A stretch of 64,000 nucleotides of DNA from Idiomarina aminovorans (lineage in GTDB: Bacteria > Pseudomonadota > Gammaproteobacteria > Enterobacterales > Alteromonadaceae). Below the pieces are notes generated by a model. That model did not search any database. It saw only the letters and a program-made list of their open reading frames with translations, and was not told the DNA's origin. The stretch is taken from positions 186,001-250,000 of the forward strand of contig NZ_JAKNDA010000005.1 in assembly GCF_023155095.1 (NCBI RefSeq), in the 5' to 3' direction. This document shows, in pieces, positions 1 through 10,515 of the stretch; the first letter of the stretch is position 1, and each line of letters opens with the position of its first letter. A program made the translations under genes and the position numbers.

Positions 1-788
1 ATGCCCATGCCGTTGAGCATATAAACCACATCTTCAGTGGCAACGTTGCCACTGGCACCTTTCGCGTATGGGCATCCGCCCAAACCGGCAACTGCCGTAT
101 CAATAGTGGCAATGCCCAGTGGCAGGCAGGCCATTATATTCGCCAACGCTTGCCCGTAGGTATTATGAAAATGCAATGCCAGCTTGTCCATTGGCACTTC
201 TTCAGCAACGGCGGCCAACATTTCCTGTGCTTTTAATGGTGTTCCAACACCGATGGTATCGCCCAGTGAGACTTCATAGCAGCCCATGTCATAAAGCGCT
301 TTCGCAACTTTAACAACATTTTCTAAAGGCACGTCTCCCTGGTAAGGGCAACCTAAAACACAGGAAACATAGCCTCTGACCGGAATGTTTTTCTCTTTAG
401 CGGCGGCAATAACTGGCTGAAAACGCTCCAGTGATTCATTAATACTGCAGTTAATGTTTTTTTGCGTAAACGCTTCTGACGCAGCGCCAAATACGGCAAC
501 CTCGTCCATATTGGCGGCAACTGCAGTTTCAAAGCCTTTTAGGTTAGGTGTTAAGCCTGCGTAGGTGACACCGGTAAGACGCGTTATCTGCTCCATAACC
601 GCCGTGCTGTCGGCCATTTGTGGCACCCACTTAGGGCTGACAAAGCTGGCACTTTCAATGTAGGAAACGCCGGCATCTGCCAGCGCTTCAATTAACGCAA
701 CTTTTGCGTCAACAGAAACGGCGGTTTCATTTTGCAGGCCGTCGCGGGGGCCAACTTCAACAATTTTGATCTTTTCCGCTATTGCCAT
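1..788 (-). CDS. liuE: Hydroxymethylglutaryl-CoA lyase, C-terminus cut by window edge
   Basis: Cleaves 3-hydroxy-3-methylglutaryl-CoA into acetyl-CoA and acetoacetate, the last step of leucine breakdown. Reading leftward from ATG at 788, the protein begins [20 protein letters not shown], with the RDGLQNE motif typical of the TIM-barrel HMG-CoA lyases. Further on are the HFHNTYG metal-binding segment and the [14 protein letters not shown] loop that holds the catalytic cysteine of this family. About 262 codons are visible of a usual 300 or so, so some 35-40 residues lie outside the window. The start is 2 bp after the liuD stop, so it is the next gene of the liu operon. Acetoacetate activation genes would be expected further left, but this is not visible. 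Identity is nearly certain; only the end is unseen. Confidence 0.95.
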   Translation of the reverse strand, partial: MAIAEKIKIVEVGPRDGLQNETAVSVDAKVALIEALADAGVSYIESASFVSPKWVPQMADSTAVMEQITRLTGVTYAGLTPNLKGFETAVAANMDEVAVFGAASEAFTQKNINCSINESLERFQPVIAAAKEKNIPVRGYVSCVLGCPYQGDVPLENVVKVAKALYDMGCYEVSLGDTIGVGTPLKAQEMLAAVAEEVPMDKLALHFHNTYGQALANIMACLPLGIATIDTAVAGLGGCPYAKGASGNVATEDVVYMLNGMG

Positions 789-790
789 AA

Positions 791-2761
791 CTACTCCGCT
801 TCACTCACTGCAATAAGCTCATTACCGTCACTGACCAGGTCACCGGCGATAAAGAAGACGTCTGTTACTTCACCTTCGTGGCCTGCACGAATGGTGTACT
901 CCATCTTCATCGCTTCCATAATGACTAATGGCTGATCCTTCTCGATCGTATCGCCTTTTTCGACCAGTACTTCCATGATGGTACCGTTCATGGGAGCAAC
1001 GTGGCCACCGTGGGCGGTTTCGTCTGACAGCGTATCAGTCACGCGGTGACGATGGAAAGTCATAGGGCCATTGTCAGTAAAAACGGTAATTTGCTGGTCA
1101 TCGGCGCTGACATAGCGGTGATAACGCATACTGCCCGCCGTTAATGTCAGTTTGTCATCGGTTAAAGACGCCTGCCAACGGATGCTTTCATTATCAACTT
1201 CCTGCAGAAATTCACCGGTGCCAGTTTCGGCTAATGAAATGGCGTAGGTCTCTTCGTCAAATTGCAGGGGAACCGTATGCGTAGCTGCAGAGTTCATTCT
1301 AAACGCATTACCGCTTTGCCAGGGTGAACTGCCGCGCTGCTGCTGGCGCTGACAAATATCAAATAAAGCGGCTTCAGTAGCAATTTGCTGATAACTGACG
1401 GAGTCATCTGGTGCTAAATTAGCTTCATGCTGCTGAATAAATTCCGTGGTCAGGTTAGTCTTCACAAACTCGGGGTGTGATGCCAGACGGTGCAAAAAGT
1501 CGACATTGGTGGTGAGACCGGTTAAACGGTATTCCCGCAGGGCTCTTTGCAGGCGTAGCAGGGCACGGGTACGGTCGGTATCCCAGACTATCAGCTTTGC
1601 TATCATGGGGTCGTAGAAAGCTGAAATCTCATCGCCTTGTTCAATCCCGGTATCAATGCGCACGCCATTTTCTTCGACTGGTGTGCGTAAATGCTTGATG
1701 GTGCCGGTACAGGGTAAGAAATCGTTGTCCGGGTCTTCAGCATAAATTCGCGCTTCAAACGCATGGCCGTTAACCTGAATGTCATTTTGCGCTAGCGGAA
1801 GTGGCTGACCGGAAGCGACCAGTAATTGCCATTCGACTAAGTCCTGCCCGGTGATCATTTCAGTGACCGGATGCTCAACCTGTAAGCGGGTGTTCATTTC
1901 CATGAAATAAAACTCGCCACTTTGGTCAAACAGAAACTCAACGGTACCAGCGCCGACGTAGTCAATAGCCTGTGCAGCACGAATGGCCGCATCGCCCATT
2001 TCAGTTCGGGTTTTTTCAGTTAATGCCGGTGCTGGTGCCTCTTCAAGCACTTTCTGGTGACGACGTTGAACGGAACAATCGCGCTCCGCCAGATACACCG
2101 CGTTGCCATGCTCGTCAGTAAACACCTGAATTTCAACGTGGCGAGGGTTGCGAATAAAACGCTCCATTAGCATTTTATCGTTGCCGAAAGAGGAGTTGGC
2201 CTCGCGTTTAGCTGAATTTAGAGCTTCATCGAACTCGCCCATGTTTTCAACCACGCGCATGCCTTTACCACCGCCACCGTATGCAGCTTTAAGCAGTAAC
2301 GGGAAACCCACTTTTTCGGCTTCGGCTTTTAACGTTTCAATATCTTGTTCGCTGCCGTGGTAGCCGGGAACCAGCGGTACACCGGCGTCTTGCATAATAG
2401 ACTTAGCCGCACTTTTTGAGCCCATAGCGGCAATAGACGAAACCGGCGGACCAACAAAGATAATGCCATTCAACTGGCATTGGTCGGCAAAGTCTTCGTT
2501 TTCCGAAAGGAAGCCATAGCCGGGGTGAATGGCTTCAGCACCGGTTTGTTTGGCGGCCGCAATAATTTTATCGCTGCGCAGGTAACTTTCAGTACTGGCT
2601 GCCGGGCCAATGTGAACCGCTTGATCCGCCAGTTTAACGTGGCGTGAGTCGCGGTCCGCATCAGAAAATACCGCCACGGTGCGAATGCCCATTTTCTGGG
2701 CTGTGGCAATGATACGACAGGCAATTTCACCACGGTTCGCAATCAATAATGTGTTGATCAT
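791..2761 (-). CDS. liuD: Methylcrotonoyl-CoA carboxylase, biotin-containing alpha subunit
   Basis: Biotin-dependent half of 3-methylcrotonoyl-CoA carboxylase, which makes 3-methylglutaconyl-CoA in leucine degradation. The 656-residue protein opens with the biotin carboxylase fold ([13 protein letters not shown]). It carries the ATP-grasp glycine-rich loop [13 protein letters not shown] near residue 165, the [14 protein letters not shown] active-site segment around residue 290, and a C-terminal biotinyl domain with the EAMKM motif, whose biotinylated lysine is about residue 619. Length and domain order match the family. It lies 14 bp after liuC and 2 bp before liuE, so it is co-transcribed. 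Propionyl- or acetyl-CoA carboxylase alpha subunits look similar, but pairing with liuB and the liu context decides the substrate. Confidence 0.96.
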   Translation of the reverse strand: MINTLLIANRGEIACRIIATAQKMGIRTVAVFSDADRDSRHVKLADQAVHIGPAASTESYLRSDKIIAAAKQTGAEAIHPGYGFLSENEDFADQCQLNGIIFVGPPVSSIAAMGSKSAAKSIMQDAGVPLVPGYHGSEQDIETLKAEAEKVGFPLLLKAAYGGGGKGMRVVENMGEFDEALNSAKREANSSFGNDKMLMERFIRNPRHVEIQVFTDEHGNAVYLAERDCSVQRRHQKVLEEAPAPALTEKTRTEMGDAAIRAAQAIDYVGAGTVEFLFDQSGEFYFMEMNTRLQVEHPVTEMITGQDLVEWQLLVASGQPLPLAQNDIQVNGHAFEARIYAEDPDNDFLPCTGTIKHLRTPVEENGVRIDTGIEQGDEISAFYDPMIAKLIVWDTDRTRALLRLQRALREYRLTGLTTNVDFLHRLASHPEFVKTNLTTEFIQQHEANLAPDDSVSYQQIATEAALFDICQRQQQRGSSPWQSGNAFRMNSAATHTVPLQFDEETYAISLAETGTGEFLQEVDNESIRWQASLTDDKLTLTAGSMRYHRYVSADDQQITVFTDNGPMTFHRHRVTDTLSDETAHGGHVAPMNGTIMEVLVEKGDTIEKDQPLVIMEAMKMEYTIRAGHEGEVTDVFFIAGDLVSDGNELIAVSEAE

Positions 2762-2775
2762 AATGAGACCTGTTG

Positions 2776-3561
2776 TTAATTCTGTTGAAGCCAGGCGGCG
2801 GGGCGTTTTTCAAGAAACGCACTGAGTCCTTCCTGGCCTTCGTCCGACACGCGAATTTTCGCAATAGCCTCAATGGTATGCTCACGTACGTCTGTATCGA
2901 CAGGGCGTGAACCGACATTGCGAATAAGTTGCTTGCAGGCATTAACCGCCTGTGGGCTATTGGCTAAAAGCGCGTCTAATAGTTTATTCAAAGGTTCTTC
3001 GAAATCTTCCACAACGTCGTTCACCAAGCCCAACTCTTGTGCTTTGTCGGCAAAGAAACGTTCTGCTGTCAGCATATAGCGACGTGACTGGCGTTCGCCG
3101 ATAGTACGCACCACATAAGGGCTGATCACTGCAGGAATAAGGCCAATTTTCACTTCACTTAAGCAAAAGCTGCTGCGTGGTTGTGCTAATACGATGTCAC
3201 AGCAGGCGGCAAGACCGACGGCACCGCCAAAAGCGGCGCCTTGCACTAAGGCAATACTAGGCTTGCTGAGCAAGTCCAGCCGTTCCATTAATAGACCAAG
3301 TTCACCGGCATCATCCACATTCTGCTGATAATTTTTGTCAGCCATGGAGCGCATCCAGTTAAGGTCAGCGCCCGCTGAGAAGTTTTTGCCTTCGGAACGA
3401 AGCACCAATACTTTGGCTGTTTTGCTTTGCTCAACGTCTTTCAAAGCCTGCAGCAGCTCTGCAATCATCACGTCGTCAAATGCGTTATGTACATCCGGAC
3501 GGTTTAACATCAGGGTTGCAACGCCCTGGTCATCAATAGTCAGTTCCGTGTATTTTGCCAT
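2776..3561 (-). CDS. liuC: Methylglutaconyl-CoA hydratase (crotonase family)
   Basis: Hydrates 3-methylglutaconyl-CoA to HMG-CoA. I place the start at the ATG ending at 3561 (protein MAKYTELTIDD, 261 residues), because a GGAGG sequence lies 9 bases upstream. The longer reading from 3621 would overlap liuB and add a non-homologous 20-residue tail. Crotonase signatures are visible: SAGADLNWMRSMA for the first oxyanion-hole segment, QGAAFGGAVGLAACCD for the second, and SEVKIGLIPAVISPYV after it. It sits 16 bp downstream of liuB. The same enzyme might also serve the methacrylyl-CoA hydration step that lacks its own gene in the valine operon; that is inference. Confidence 0.93.
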   Translation of the reverse strand: MAKYTELTIDDQGVATLMLNRPDVHNAFDDVMIAELLQALKDVEQSKTAKVLVLRSEGKNFSAGADLNWMRSMADKNYQQNVDDAGELGLLMERLDLLSKPSIALVQGAAFGGAVGLAACCDIVLAQPRSSFCLSEVKIGLIPAVISPYVVRTIGERQSRRYMLTAERFFADKAQELGLVNDVVEDFEEPLNKLLDALLANSPQAVNACKQLIRNVGSRPVDTDVREHTIEAIAKIRVSDEGQEGLSAFLEKRPAAWLQQN

Positions 3562-3577
3562 GGTCAATAACCTCCGA

Positions 3578-5185
3578 TTACATACGGAAGACGCCGAAAC
3601 GGCTGTCTTCAATCGGTGCATTTAATGAAGCGGCAAGGCTTAGTGCAAGAACTTCGCGGGTTTGCGCCGGGTCAATAATACCGTCATCCCATAGGCGGGC
3701 TGATGCATAATAGGGGTGACCTTGTTTATCATATTGTTCAACAATGGGCTTTTTCAGCTCTTGTTCTTTTTCTTCGCTTAAGCTTTCACCTTTGCGTTCC
3801 AGGTTGTCTTTAGTCACCTGAGCCATTACACCCGCGGCCTGTTCACCACCCATAACTGAGATGCGGGCATTGGGCCACATGAACATCATGGTAGGGTCGT
3901 ACGCGCGGCCGCACATGCCGTAGTTACCAGCACCGTAGCTGCCACCAATTAATACGGTAAACTTAGGGACTTTGGCACAGGAAACGGCCATCACCATTTT
4001 CGCTCCGTGCTTGGCAATACCCTCGGCCTCATACTTTTTACCGACCATAAAGCCGGTAATGTTTTGCAAGAATACCAATGGAATTTTGCGTTGCGCACAA
4101 AGCTCAATAAAGTGAGCGCCTTTTTGCGCAGACTCCGAAAATAAAATACCGTTGTTTGCGACAATGCCCACCGGGTAACCATCAATGCGCGCAAAGCCGG
4201 TAACCAGCGTGTTGCCGTAGTTGGCTTTAAACTCGTCAAAGTCAGAGTCATCGACAATACGCGCAATGACTTCGTGTACGTCGTACGGTTTACGCAGGTC
4301 GGTACCGACAATGCCGTAGAGTTCTTTTGCGTCAAAACGCGGTGGCTTAGCCGGTTGCCGGTCTAGCTTGGTCGGTTCACCGCGATTAAGACGGGCAACT
4401 GAACGACGAGCCAGTGCTAAGGCGTGTTCATCGTTGTGCGCAAAATGGTCGGCGACACCTGAAATACGGGTGTGCACATCGGCACCACCCAGCTCTTCGG
4501 CGGAAACTTCTTCACCGGTTGCAGCTTTCACCAACGGTGGGCCAGCGAGGAAAATAGTGCCTTGCTCTTTGACAATGACGCTTTCATCGGCCATGGCCGG
4601 TACATACGCACCACCTGCGGTACACAGCCCCATAACCACGGCAATTTGTGGAATGCCCTTGGCCGACATATTCGCCTGATTAAAGAAGATGCGACCAAAG
4701 TGGTCTTTGTCGGGAAAAACTTCGTCCTGACGGGGCAGGTTGGCGCCACCAGAATCGACCAGGTAAATGCAGGGTAAGTGACAACGCTCGGCAATTTCCT
4801 GAGCGCGCAGGTGCTTTTTCACCGTCAGCGGGTAATAGGTACCCCCTTTAACCGTCGCGTCGTTAGCGACGATCATGCACTCGGTGCCTTCTACCTGACC
4901 AATGCCAGCAACCACACCGGCTGCTGGAACGTAATCTTCGTAGCATTCCCAGGCTGCAAACTGACCCACTTCTAAAAAGGGAGAGCCTGCGTCGAGCAAC
5001 TTGTTAATACGGTCGCGAGGCAATAACTTACCACGGGATAAATGGCGCTCCTGATATTTAGGACCGCCGCCTTGATGAATCTTTGCGGCTTTTTCGTGCA
5101 GGTCGTCAATTACGGCCTGCATCGATTCACTATTTGCCGCAAATTGTGCATCGCGGGTGTTGATTTTACTGGATAAAATCGCCAC
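3578..5185 (-). CDS. liuB: Methylcrotonoyl-CoA carboxylase, carboxyltransferase beta subunit
   Basis: Carboxyltransferase half of methylcrotonoyl-CoA carboxylase; it moves the carboxyl group from biotin on LiuD to 3-methylcrotonoyl-CoA. At 535 residues it has the normal length for MccB. Visible features are the N-terminal [18 protein letters not shown] segment, [19 protein letters not shown], the acyl-CoA-binding region [16 protein letters not shown], and the C-terminal biotin-side domain with [17 protein letters not shown] and MGGEQAAGV. It starts 15 bp after liuA and precedes liuC by 16 bp. Propionyl-CoA carboxylase beta is the main alternative, but the liu operon position and MCC-like sequence argue against it. 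Confidence 0.96.
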   Translation of the reverse strand: MAILSSKINTRDAQFAANSESMQAVIDDLHEKAAKIHQGGGPKYQERHLSRGKLLPRDRINKLLDAGSPFLEVGQFAAWECYEDYVPAAGVVAGIGQVEGTECMIVANDATVKGGTYYPLTVKKHLRAQEIAERCHLPCIYLVDSGGANLPRQDEVFPDKDHFGRIFFNQANMSAKGIPQIAVVMGLCTAGGAYVPAMADESVIVKEQGTIFLAGPPLVKAATGEEVSAEELGGADVHTRISGVADHFAHNDEHALALARRSVARLNRGEPTKLDRQPAKPPRFDAKELYGIVGTDLRKPYDVHEVIARIVDDSDFDEFKANYGNTLVTGFARIDGYPVGIVANNGILFSESAQKGAHFIELCAQRKIPLVFLQNITGFMVGKKYEAEGIAKHGAKMVMAVSCAKVPKFTVLIGGSYGAGNYGMCGRAYDPTMMFMWPNARISVMGGEQAAGVMAQVTKDNLERKGESLSEEKEQELKKPIVEQYDKQGHPYYASARLWDDGIIDPAQTREVLALSLAASLNAPIEDSRFGVFRM

Positions 5186-5200
5186 GGCGTTGGCTCCTTA

Positions 5201-6370
5201 TTATTTTGATTCAGTAAACAGCTCGCGGCCAATTAGCATACGGCGGATTTCCGACGTACCCGCGCCAATTTCATACAGCTTGGCATCACGTAATAGGCGA
5301 CCGGTCGGATATTCGTTAATATAACCATTACCACCCAGTAACTGAATAGCATCGAGCGCAAGCTGCGTTGCCAGTTCGGCAGCATAAAGAATTGCACCAG
5401 CGGCGTCTTTACGAGTGGTTTCACCGCGGTCGCAAGACTGTGCTACGGCGTAAACATAAGCACGCGCAGCATTAGTGCGAGTGTACATATCCGCGATTTT
5501 ACCCTGAATTAGCTGAAACTCTCCAATCTCTTTACCGAACTGTTTACGATCGTGAATATAGGGTACGCAAGTATCAAGACAGGTTTGCATAATACCCAGT
5601 GGACCCGCGGCAAGTACTGCGCGTTCGTAATCCAGACCGCTCATCAGTACGGCTACGCCCTCGTTCAGTTCACCCAGAATATTTTCGGCGGGAACCTCGG
5701 CATCTTCAAAGACTAACTCACAAGTATTTGAGCCGCGCATACCGAGTTTGTCGAGCTTTTGCGCCTGACTGAATCCCGGCGTGTCTTTTTCGACGATAAA
5801 GGCGGTAATACCACGTGAGTTTTTCTGGGGTTCGGTTTTTGCGTAAATAACGTAGACATTGGCTTCAGGACCATTAGTGATCCACATTTTATTGCCGTTC
5901 AGGACGTATTTATCACCCTTCTTCTCAGCGCGGAGTTTCATACTGACAACATCAGAGCCGGCATTGGGTTCACTCATTGCCAGGGCGCCGACGTGTTCAC
6001 CGCTGCATAACTTGGGCAAATATTTTTTCTTTTGTTCTTCGTTACCGTTGCGATGAATTTGGTTAACACATAAGTTGGAGTGCGCACCGAAGCTTAAACC
6101 AACAGAGGCAGATGCCCGTGAAATTTCTTCCATGGCGATAACGTGTTCAAGATAGCCCATGCCAGAACCACCATACTCTTCGGCAACGGTTAGACCGAGC
6201 AGACCCATGTCGCCAAGCTTGCGCCATAAATCACTTGGAAACTCATTTTTTTCATCAATTTCAGCGGCACGCGGCGCAATTTCATCGCGGGCAAAGGCAT
6301 TAACTTGCTCACGCATCATGTCGGCGGTTTCGCCGAGCCCAAAATTAAAAGTGGTGTATTGACTGATCAT
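5201..6370 (-). CDS. liuA: Isovaleryl-CoA dehydrogenase
   Basis: FAD enzyme oxidising isovaleryl-CoA to 3-methylcrotonoyl-CoA, the committed step of leucine catabolism; electrons pass to electron-transfer flavoprotein. The start is set at the ATG ending at 6370 ([13 protein letters not shown], 389 residues), preceded by AGGAG at 7 bases and overlapping the liuR stop as ATGA. The catalytic glutamate is in the isovaleryl-type position (LDYERAVLA, about E249). The C-terminal site that holds the base in short-chain enzymes here reads [11 protein letters not shown]. This swap is the known hallmark of isovaleryl-CoA dehydrogenases. Flavin-site motifs [11 protein letters not shown] and MWITNG are present. 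Confidence 0.96.
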   Translation of the reverse strand: MISQYTTFNFGLGETADMMREQVNAFARDEIAPRAAEIDEKNEFPSDLWRKLGDMGLLGLTVAEEYGGSGMGYLEHVIAMEEISRASASVGLSFGAHSNLCVNQIHRNGNEEQKKKYLPKLCSGEHVGALAMSEPNAGSDVVSMKLRAEKKGDKYVLNGNKMWITNGPEANVYVIYAKTEPQKNSRGITAFIVEKDTPGFSQAQKLDKLGMRGSNTCELVFEDAEVPAENILGELNEGVAVLMSGLDYERAVLAAGPLGIMQTCLDTCVPYIHDRKQFGKEIGEFQLIQGKIADMYTRTNAARAYVYAVAQSCDRGETTRKDAAGAILYAAELATQLALDAIQLLGGNGYINEYPTGRLLRDAKLYEIGAGTSEIRRMLIGRELFTESK

Positions 6371-6786
6371 AACGACTCCTGAGAATGAACTTCTGAAACT
6401 GACGAGTTGATGATTTCGAGTTCGTCCTGACAACGTTGCTCGAGACCACTTAACTCGGTCAGTAACACATTAATATCTTCCATCTGTTGTTTGAGCGAGA
6501 GCTTCTTCTCACTAATGAGCTCAAGTACCTTTTGTAGCTGTGCAGCACTACTGTTGTCAGCATCGTACAGTTCGAACAAACGACGCGTTTCTGCAAGAGA
6601 AAAGCCCAGTCGTTTGCCGCGCAAAATAAGTTTTAAGCGCACGCTGTCTTTATTGGTGTAAATGCGCTGTTGACCCTGGCGTCTGGGAGAGAGCAAGCCT
6701 TCGTCTTCGTAAAAACGAATGCTGCGGGTGGTAATGTCAAATTGTTTTGCCAGTTCACCAATACTGTAAGTTATTTTATTGCCCAT
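6367..6786 (-). CDS. liuR: MerR-family repressor of the leucine operon
   Basis: MerR-type transcription factor, 139 residues. The N-terminal winged helix-turn-helix is clear ([20 protein letters not shown], then EDEGLLSP and RQGQQRIYT), followed by a long coiled-coil dimerisation helix (residues about 75-125) and a short acidic tail without a metal-binding cysteine set. It is the first gene of the liu operon and overlaps liuA by 4 bp, so it controls its own synthesis. A perfect palindrome lies between it and the divergent thiolase gene. Known family members, named LiuR in comparative studies of proteobacteria, respond to branched-chain acyl-CoA intermediates; the ligand here is inferred. Confidence 0.93.
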   Translation of the reverse strand: MGNKITYSIGELAKQFDITTRSIRFYEDEGLLSPRRQGQQRIYTNKDSVRLKLILRGKRLGFSLAETRRLFELYDADNSSAAQLQKVLELISEKKLSLKQQMEDINVLLTELSGLEQRCQDELEIINSSVSEVHSQESL

Positions 6787-6831
6787 CGGTACTTGCTTTT
6801 TGGTTGCTCTGGGATCTAAGCTTAGAGGAAG

Positions 6832-6847
6832 TTTACGTTAACGTAAA
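6832..6847. promoter_or_regulatory. LiuR operator palindrome
   Basis: TTTACGTTAACGTAAA is a perfect 16-bp inverted repeat in the 78-bp divergent gap between liuR and the thiolase gene. It resembles the LiuR motif inferred for gammaproteobacteria. One site could control both directions. It lies 17 bp upstream of the thiolase start codon, so bound protein would block a rightward promoter. Confidence 0.85.
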
Positions 6848-6864
6848 GTGCATTTGGAGGAAAG

Positions 6865-8046
6865 ATGTCAAGCGATTCGATCGTGATTGTGGCGGCCAAC
6901 CGTACGCCAATGGGTGGTTTTCAGGGGAGTTTGAGTGAAGTGTCTGCGCCGAATTTGGGCGCAACAGCTATTAAGGCCGCGCTGAATAATAGCGGTTTGA
7001 AAGCCGATGATATTTCGGAAATTATTATGGGTAATGTGTTGCCGGCAGGCTTAGGTCAGGCACCGGCGCGTCAAGCTATGCTTTATGCGGGCCTGCCCAA
7101 ATCAACCGAAGCAACCACCATTAATAAAGTGTGTGGTTCGGGTTTAAAAGCGGCGATGCTGGCGCATGATCTGATTAAAGCAGGCTCTGCTGACGTGGTA
7201 TTTGCGGGGGGCATGGAAAGTATGTCTAACGCGCCTTACATGCTTCCTAAAGGTCGCAGTGGCTACCGTATGGGGCATGGGCAAGTACTGGATCACATGA
7301 TGCTGGACGGCCTTGAAGATGCTTACGAGCAAAAAGCTATGGGTTGCTATGCGCAGGATACCGCAGACGAGTATGGTTTGGATCGTGCAGCTATGGATGA
7401 CTTTGCTATTCATTCACTGACTAAGGCTCAAACTGCTATTAAAGACGGCCTGTTTGAAGGTGAAATTGTTCCGGTAACCTACTCAACTCGCAAAGGTGAT
7501 GTCACCGTTGATACGGACGAGCAACCGGGTAAAGCGCGGATGGATAAAATTCCACAGTTACGTGCCGCGTTTAAAAAAGACGGCACTATTACGGCGGCAA
7601 ACTCCAGCTCTATATCTGATGGTGCGGCGGCGCTTATTTTAATGCGCGAGAGCGAAGCAAAAGCTAAAGGCTTGCAGCCACTGGCTCGGGTTGCGGGCCA
7701 TACAACCCATTCTCAGGCGCCGTCTGAATTTACTGTGGCGCCAATTGGTGCGATGAACTCATTGTTGAGTAAACTGGACTGGAGCAAAGACGACGTTGAT
7801 TTATGGGAAATTAATGAAGCCTTTGCCATGGTGACTATGTTAGCTATTCAACAAATGAAGTTAGACCCGGCTAAGGTAAATGTGCATGGTGGTGCTTGTG
7901 CTTTAGGACATCCTATTGGCGCCAGTGGCGCTCGCTTATTGGTAACTTTGCTGCATGCATTGAAGCAAAAAGGCCAGAAGCGCGGTATTACCTCGTTGTG
8001 TATTGGCGGTGGTGAAGCCGTGGCTCTGGCAGTTGAAATGCTGTAG
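6865..8046 (+). CDS. atoB: Acetyl-CoA C-acetyltransferase (thiolase)
   Basis: Splits acetoacetyl-CoA with CoA into two acetyl-CoA, or runs in reverse. The 393-residue thiolase shows its active-site nucleophile in NKVCGSGLKA (C90), the histidine in GGACALGHPIGASGAR (H349) and the second cysteine in SLCIGGGE (C379). Length and the biosynthetic-type motif set fit the acetoacetyl-CoA thiolases rather than long-chain FadA. The start follows a good GGAGG at 6 bases. It is divergent from liuR and shares the LiuR-type operator, so it most likely consumes acetoacetyl-CoA formed from the LiuE product. A medium-chain 3-ketoacyl thiolase role is possible. Confidence 0.92.
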   Translation: MSSDSIVIVAANRTPMGGFQGSLSEVSAPNLGATAIKAALNNSGLKADDISEIIMGNVLPAGLGQAPARQAMLYAGLPKSTEATTINKVCGSGLKAAMLAHDLIKAGSADVVFAGGMESMSNAPYMLPKGRSGYRMGHGQVLDHMMLDGLEDAYEQKAMGCYAQDTADEYGLDRAAMDDFAIHSLTKAQTAIKDGLFEGEIVPVTYSTRKGDVTVDTDEQPGKARMDKIPQLRAAFKKDGTITAANSSSISDGAAALILMRESEAKAKGLQPLARVAGHTTHSQAPSEFTVAPIGAMNSLLSKLDWSKDDVDLWEINEAFAMVTMLAIQQMKLDPAKVNVHGGACALGHPIGASGARLLVTLLHALKQKGQKRGITSLCIGGGEAVALAVEML

Positions 8047-8055
8047 CCGCCGAGC

Positions 8056-8934
8056 TTAACGGACGGGTTTTAATTTTTGAGCCCGTCCTGCCAGCCACAC
8101 GGCAAGGATAATGATAACAGCACCGATGCTTAAACGGGTATAGTCGAAAGACTGTTGCCAGAATAAGACATTAACCAAAATTCCGGCGGGAATTAGCGCG
8201 TTGTTCATAGTGGCGAGTTGTCCGGTATTGACCCATTTACTGGCAAGGTTCCAGCCGAGGTAACCAAGCCCTGAGGCAACAATACCGAGCCATACTAAAA
8301 TACCCCACTGCAGGTTAGTGGTTGGTATCATGCTTAAATCAGCAAACAGAATAACACCTAAGCCTGCAATGACGCTGGCGCCGAAGAAAAAGGCGGCAAA
8401 CTGTTGAGTTTGTGCCAGGGCTTTTCCGGTAGGTAAGCGTTTGTAAGCAACCTGACCTGTGGCAAAACAGGCATTGGCAGCCTGAATTAAAAAGAAGCCA
8501 ATGATAAAGTCATCGGAAAGTGGTTGATAGCGAATTATGGCTGCACCGCAGACGGATACCGCAGCAGCAACCCACCATAAAAGTGGTAAATGCTTGCGGT
8601 TGAGTATCAGCTCGTCAATCAGGGTTATGTAGAGCGGTGTAAAAATAGTGAACAAAAGCACTTCGGCAACGCTCAAATACAAAAACGCATGGTAAAGGAA
8701 CAGATACATGGCACCAATTTGCACGGCGCCAATAACGGCAAGCTTAACCAGTTGAGGTAACTGCCCATTATGCGGCGACAGATGACGCCAGCGAAATAAT
8801 GGTAAAACCGTTATCAATGCTAAAATCATGCGAATAAAGACAACCAGATAACCGTCAACTTGGCCGGCCAGATATACGCCAATAAGCGAAAAACTGGCAG
8901 CCCAGAGTAAAGTAATCAGAATTAAGAGGGTCAC
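8056..8934 (-). CDS. EamA/DMT-family transporter
   Basis: Inner-membrane permease of the drug/metabolite transporter superfamily, 292 residues with about ten hydrophobic segments arranged as two EamA repeats. The first begins WAASFSLIGVYLAG and the second around WVAAAVSVCGAAII. Members export amino acids, cofactors or toxic metabolites; the substrate cannot be told from sequence. The start is GTG with no strong ribosome site. It converges on the thiolase gene with 9 bp between them and is divergent from mmsA, so it stands alone between the leucine and valine operons. An efflux role for branched-chain acids or amino acids would fit the context but is speculative. Confidence 0.8.
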   Translation of the reverse strand: MTLLILITLLWAASFSLIGVYLAGQVDGYLVVFIRMILALITVLPLFRWRHLSPHNGQLPQLVKLAVIGAVQIGAMYLFLYHAFLYLSVAEVLLFTIFTPLYITLIDELILNRKHLPLLWWVAAAVSVCGAAIIRYQPLSDDFIIGFFLIQAANACFATGQVAYKRLPTGKALAQTQQFAAFFFGASVIAGLGVILFADLSMIPTTNLQWGILVWLGIVASGLGYLGWNLASKWVNTGQLATMNNALIPAGILVNVLFWQQSFDYTRLSIGAVIIILAVWLAGRAQKLKPVR

Positions 8935-9003
8935 GTTAAAGGCTCACTTAACTAAATTTAGCTCATCAATAGATGACAAAATAACACAATAAGAAGGTGA
9001 ATT

Positions 9004-10503
9004 ATGTCTAAGAAAGTGCCTCTGTATATAGATGGTGAATTTGTCGCCTCGAAGTCAGAACAGTGGATCCCTGTGACCAACCCGGCCACCCAGGAAGTTA
9101 TCGCTGAAGCTCCGGTTGCCACGCAAAGTGAAATGGAAGCCGCAGTTAACAGTGCACGTGAAGCCTTTAAAACCTGGAAAGAAGTGCCTGTTTCTGAGCG
9201 CGCTCGGGTGATGATGCGTTACCAGGCGTTGTTGAAAGAACATCAGGAAGAAATTGCTGAAACTCTGGCGCAGGAAACCGGGAAAACCTTTGAAGATGCT
9301 AAAGGCGATGTCTGGCGCGGTATTGAAGTGGTTGAACACGCCGCCAATATTCCATCGCTATTAATGGGTGAGACCGTTGAAAACGTGGCACGTAAAATTG
9401 ATTCGTACAGCTATACCCAGCCATTGGGTGTTTGTGCCGGTATTACACCGTTCAATTTCCCGGCAATGATTCCACTGTGGATGTTCCCGCTGGCCATTGC
9501 TTGTGGTAACACCTTTATCCTTAAACCTTCTGAGCAGGATCCATTAACGCCGACGCGTCTGACCGAACTGTTTGAAGAAGCTGGCGCGCCAAAAGGTGTG
9601 TTGCAGGTTTTGCACGGTAACAAAGAACAGGTCGACTTCTTGTTAGACCATCCTGAGGTTCGTGCCTTGTCGTTTGTCGGTTCAGTACCGGTTGCTGAAT
9701 ACATCTACCGTCGCGGTACTGAAAATGGTAAGCGCGTACAGGCGTTTGCCGGTGCGAAAAACCATTGCGTTATTATGCCGGATGCGAATAAACAGCAAGT
9801 GATCAATAACATGGTCGGTTCTTCTGTGGGTGCTGCAGGGCAACGCTGTATGGCCATTTCTGTCGCAGTATTTGTGGGGGCAGCAAAAGAGTGGATCCCT
9901 GAAATAGCCGAAGCCATTGCAAAGGTTCGTCCGGGCGCATGGAATGACGAGGGCGCCGCTTATGGCCCTGTTATTAGCCCGCAGGCGAAAGAACGCGTCG
10001 AAGCCCTGATTACTCAAGGCGAGAAAGAAGGCGCCAAACTCCTGGTTGATGGTCGCGGCTGCAAAGTTGACGGTCTGCCAAATGGCAACTGGGTAGGCCC
10101 AACGGTGTTCTCTAAGGTTACGCCGGATATGGAAATTTATAAAACCGAAATTTTTGGCCCGGTATTGTGCGCCACCGAAGTGGACAGCTTAGAAGATGCA
10201 TTAGAGCTGGTGAACAACAACCCATACGGTAATGGTACTTCTATCTTTACCGCCAGTGGTGCCGCTGCTCGTAAATACCAGCATGAAGTTGAAGTGGGTC
10301 AGGTGGGAATTAACATTCCAATTCCGGTACCACTGCCGTTCTTCTCCTTTACAGGCTGGAAACGGTCATTCTTTGGTGACCTTCATGCTTATGGTAAGCA
10401 GGGTGTGCGCTTTTACAGTGAGACTAAGACAGTCACAGCGCGTTGGTTTGACAGCGACCTGGAAGAAGCTTCGGGTCCGAACATGTCAATTAACCTAAGG
10501 TAG
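9004..10503 (+). CDS. mmsA: CoA-acylating methylmalonate-semialdehyde dehydrogenase
   Basis: Oxidises methylmalonate semialdehyde to propionyl-CoA with NAD and CoA, the last step of valine degradation. The 499-residue aldehyde dehydrogenase carries [18 protein letters not shown], the cofactor region [10 protein letters not shown], and the catalytic cysteine in [11 protein letters not shown] (C282). MmsA has a conserved asparagine/histidine-rich [12 protein letters not shown] in place of the usual ELGGK glutamate motif, as seen here, which is diagnostic for the CoA-dependent class. The gene opens the valine operon, 69 bp from the divergent EamA gene and 12 bp before the acyl-CoA dehydrogenase. 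Confidence 0.96.
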   Translation: MSKKVPLYIDGEFVASKSEQWIPVTNPATQEVIAEAPVATQSEMEAAVNSAREAFKTWKEVPVSERARVMMRYQALLKEHQEEIAETLAQETGKTFEDAKGDVWRGIEVVEHAANIPSLLMGETVENVARKIDSYSYTQPLGVCAGITPFNFPAMIPLWMFPLAIACGNTFILKPSEQDPLTPTRLTELFEEAGAPKGVLQVLHGNKEQVDFLLDHPEVRALSFVGSVPVAEYIYRRGTENGKRVQAFAGAKNHCVIMPDANKQQVINNMVGSSVGAAGQRCMAISVAVFVGAAKEWIPEIAEAIAKVRPGAWNDEGAAYGPVISPQAKERVEALITQGEKEGAKLLVDGRGCKVDGLPNGNWVGPTVFSKVTPDMEIYKTEIFGPVLCATEVDSLEDALELVNNNPYGNGTSIFTASGAAARKYQHEVEVGQVGINIPIPVPLPFFSFTGWKRSFFGDLHAYGKQGVRFYSETKTVTARWFDSDLEEASGPNMSINLR

Positions 10504-10515
10504 TAAGGACTAACA

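Noticed and set aside
7144-7413. 89-codon frame antisense to the thiolase gene, and similar long antisense frames across the window
   Set aside because: They overlie well-identified genes, have no homology and no ribosome site; shadows of codon bias.
8061-8088. GGACGGG / CCCGTCC hairpin between the thiolase and EamA genes
   Set aside because: It lies inside the end of the EamA coding sequence, has a 14-base loop and no T-tract on either strand.
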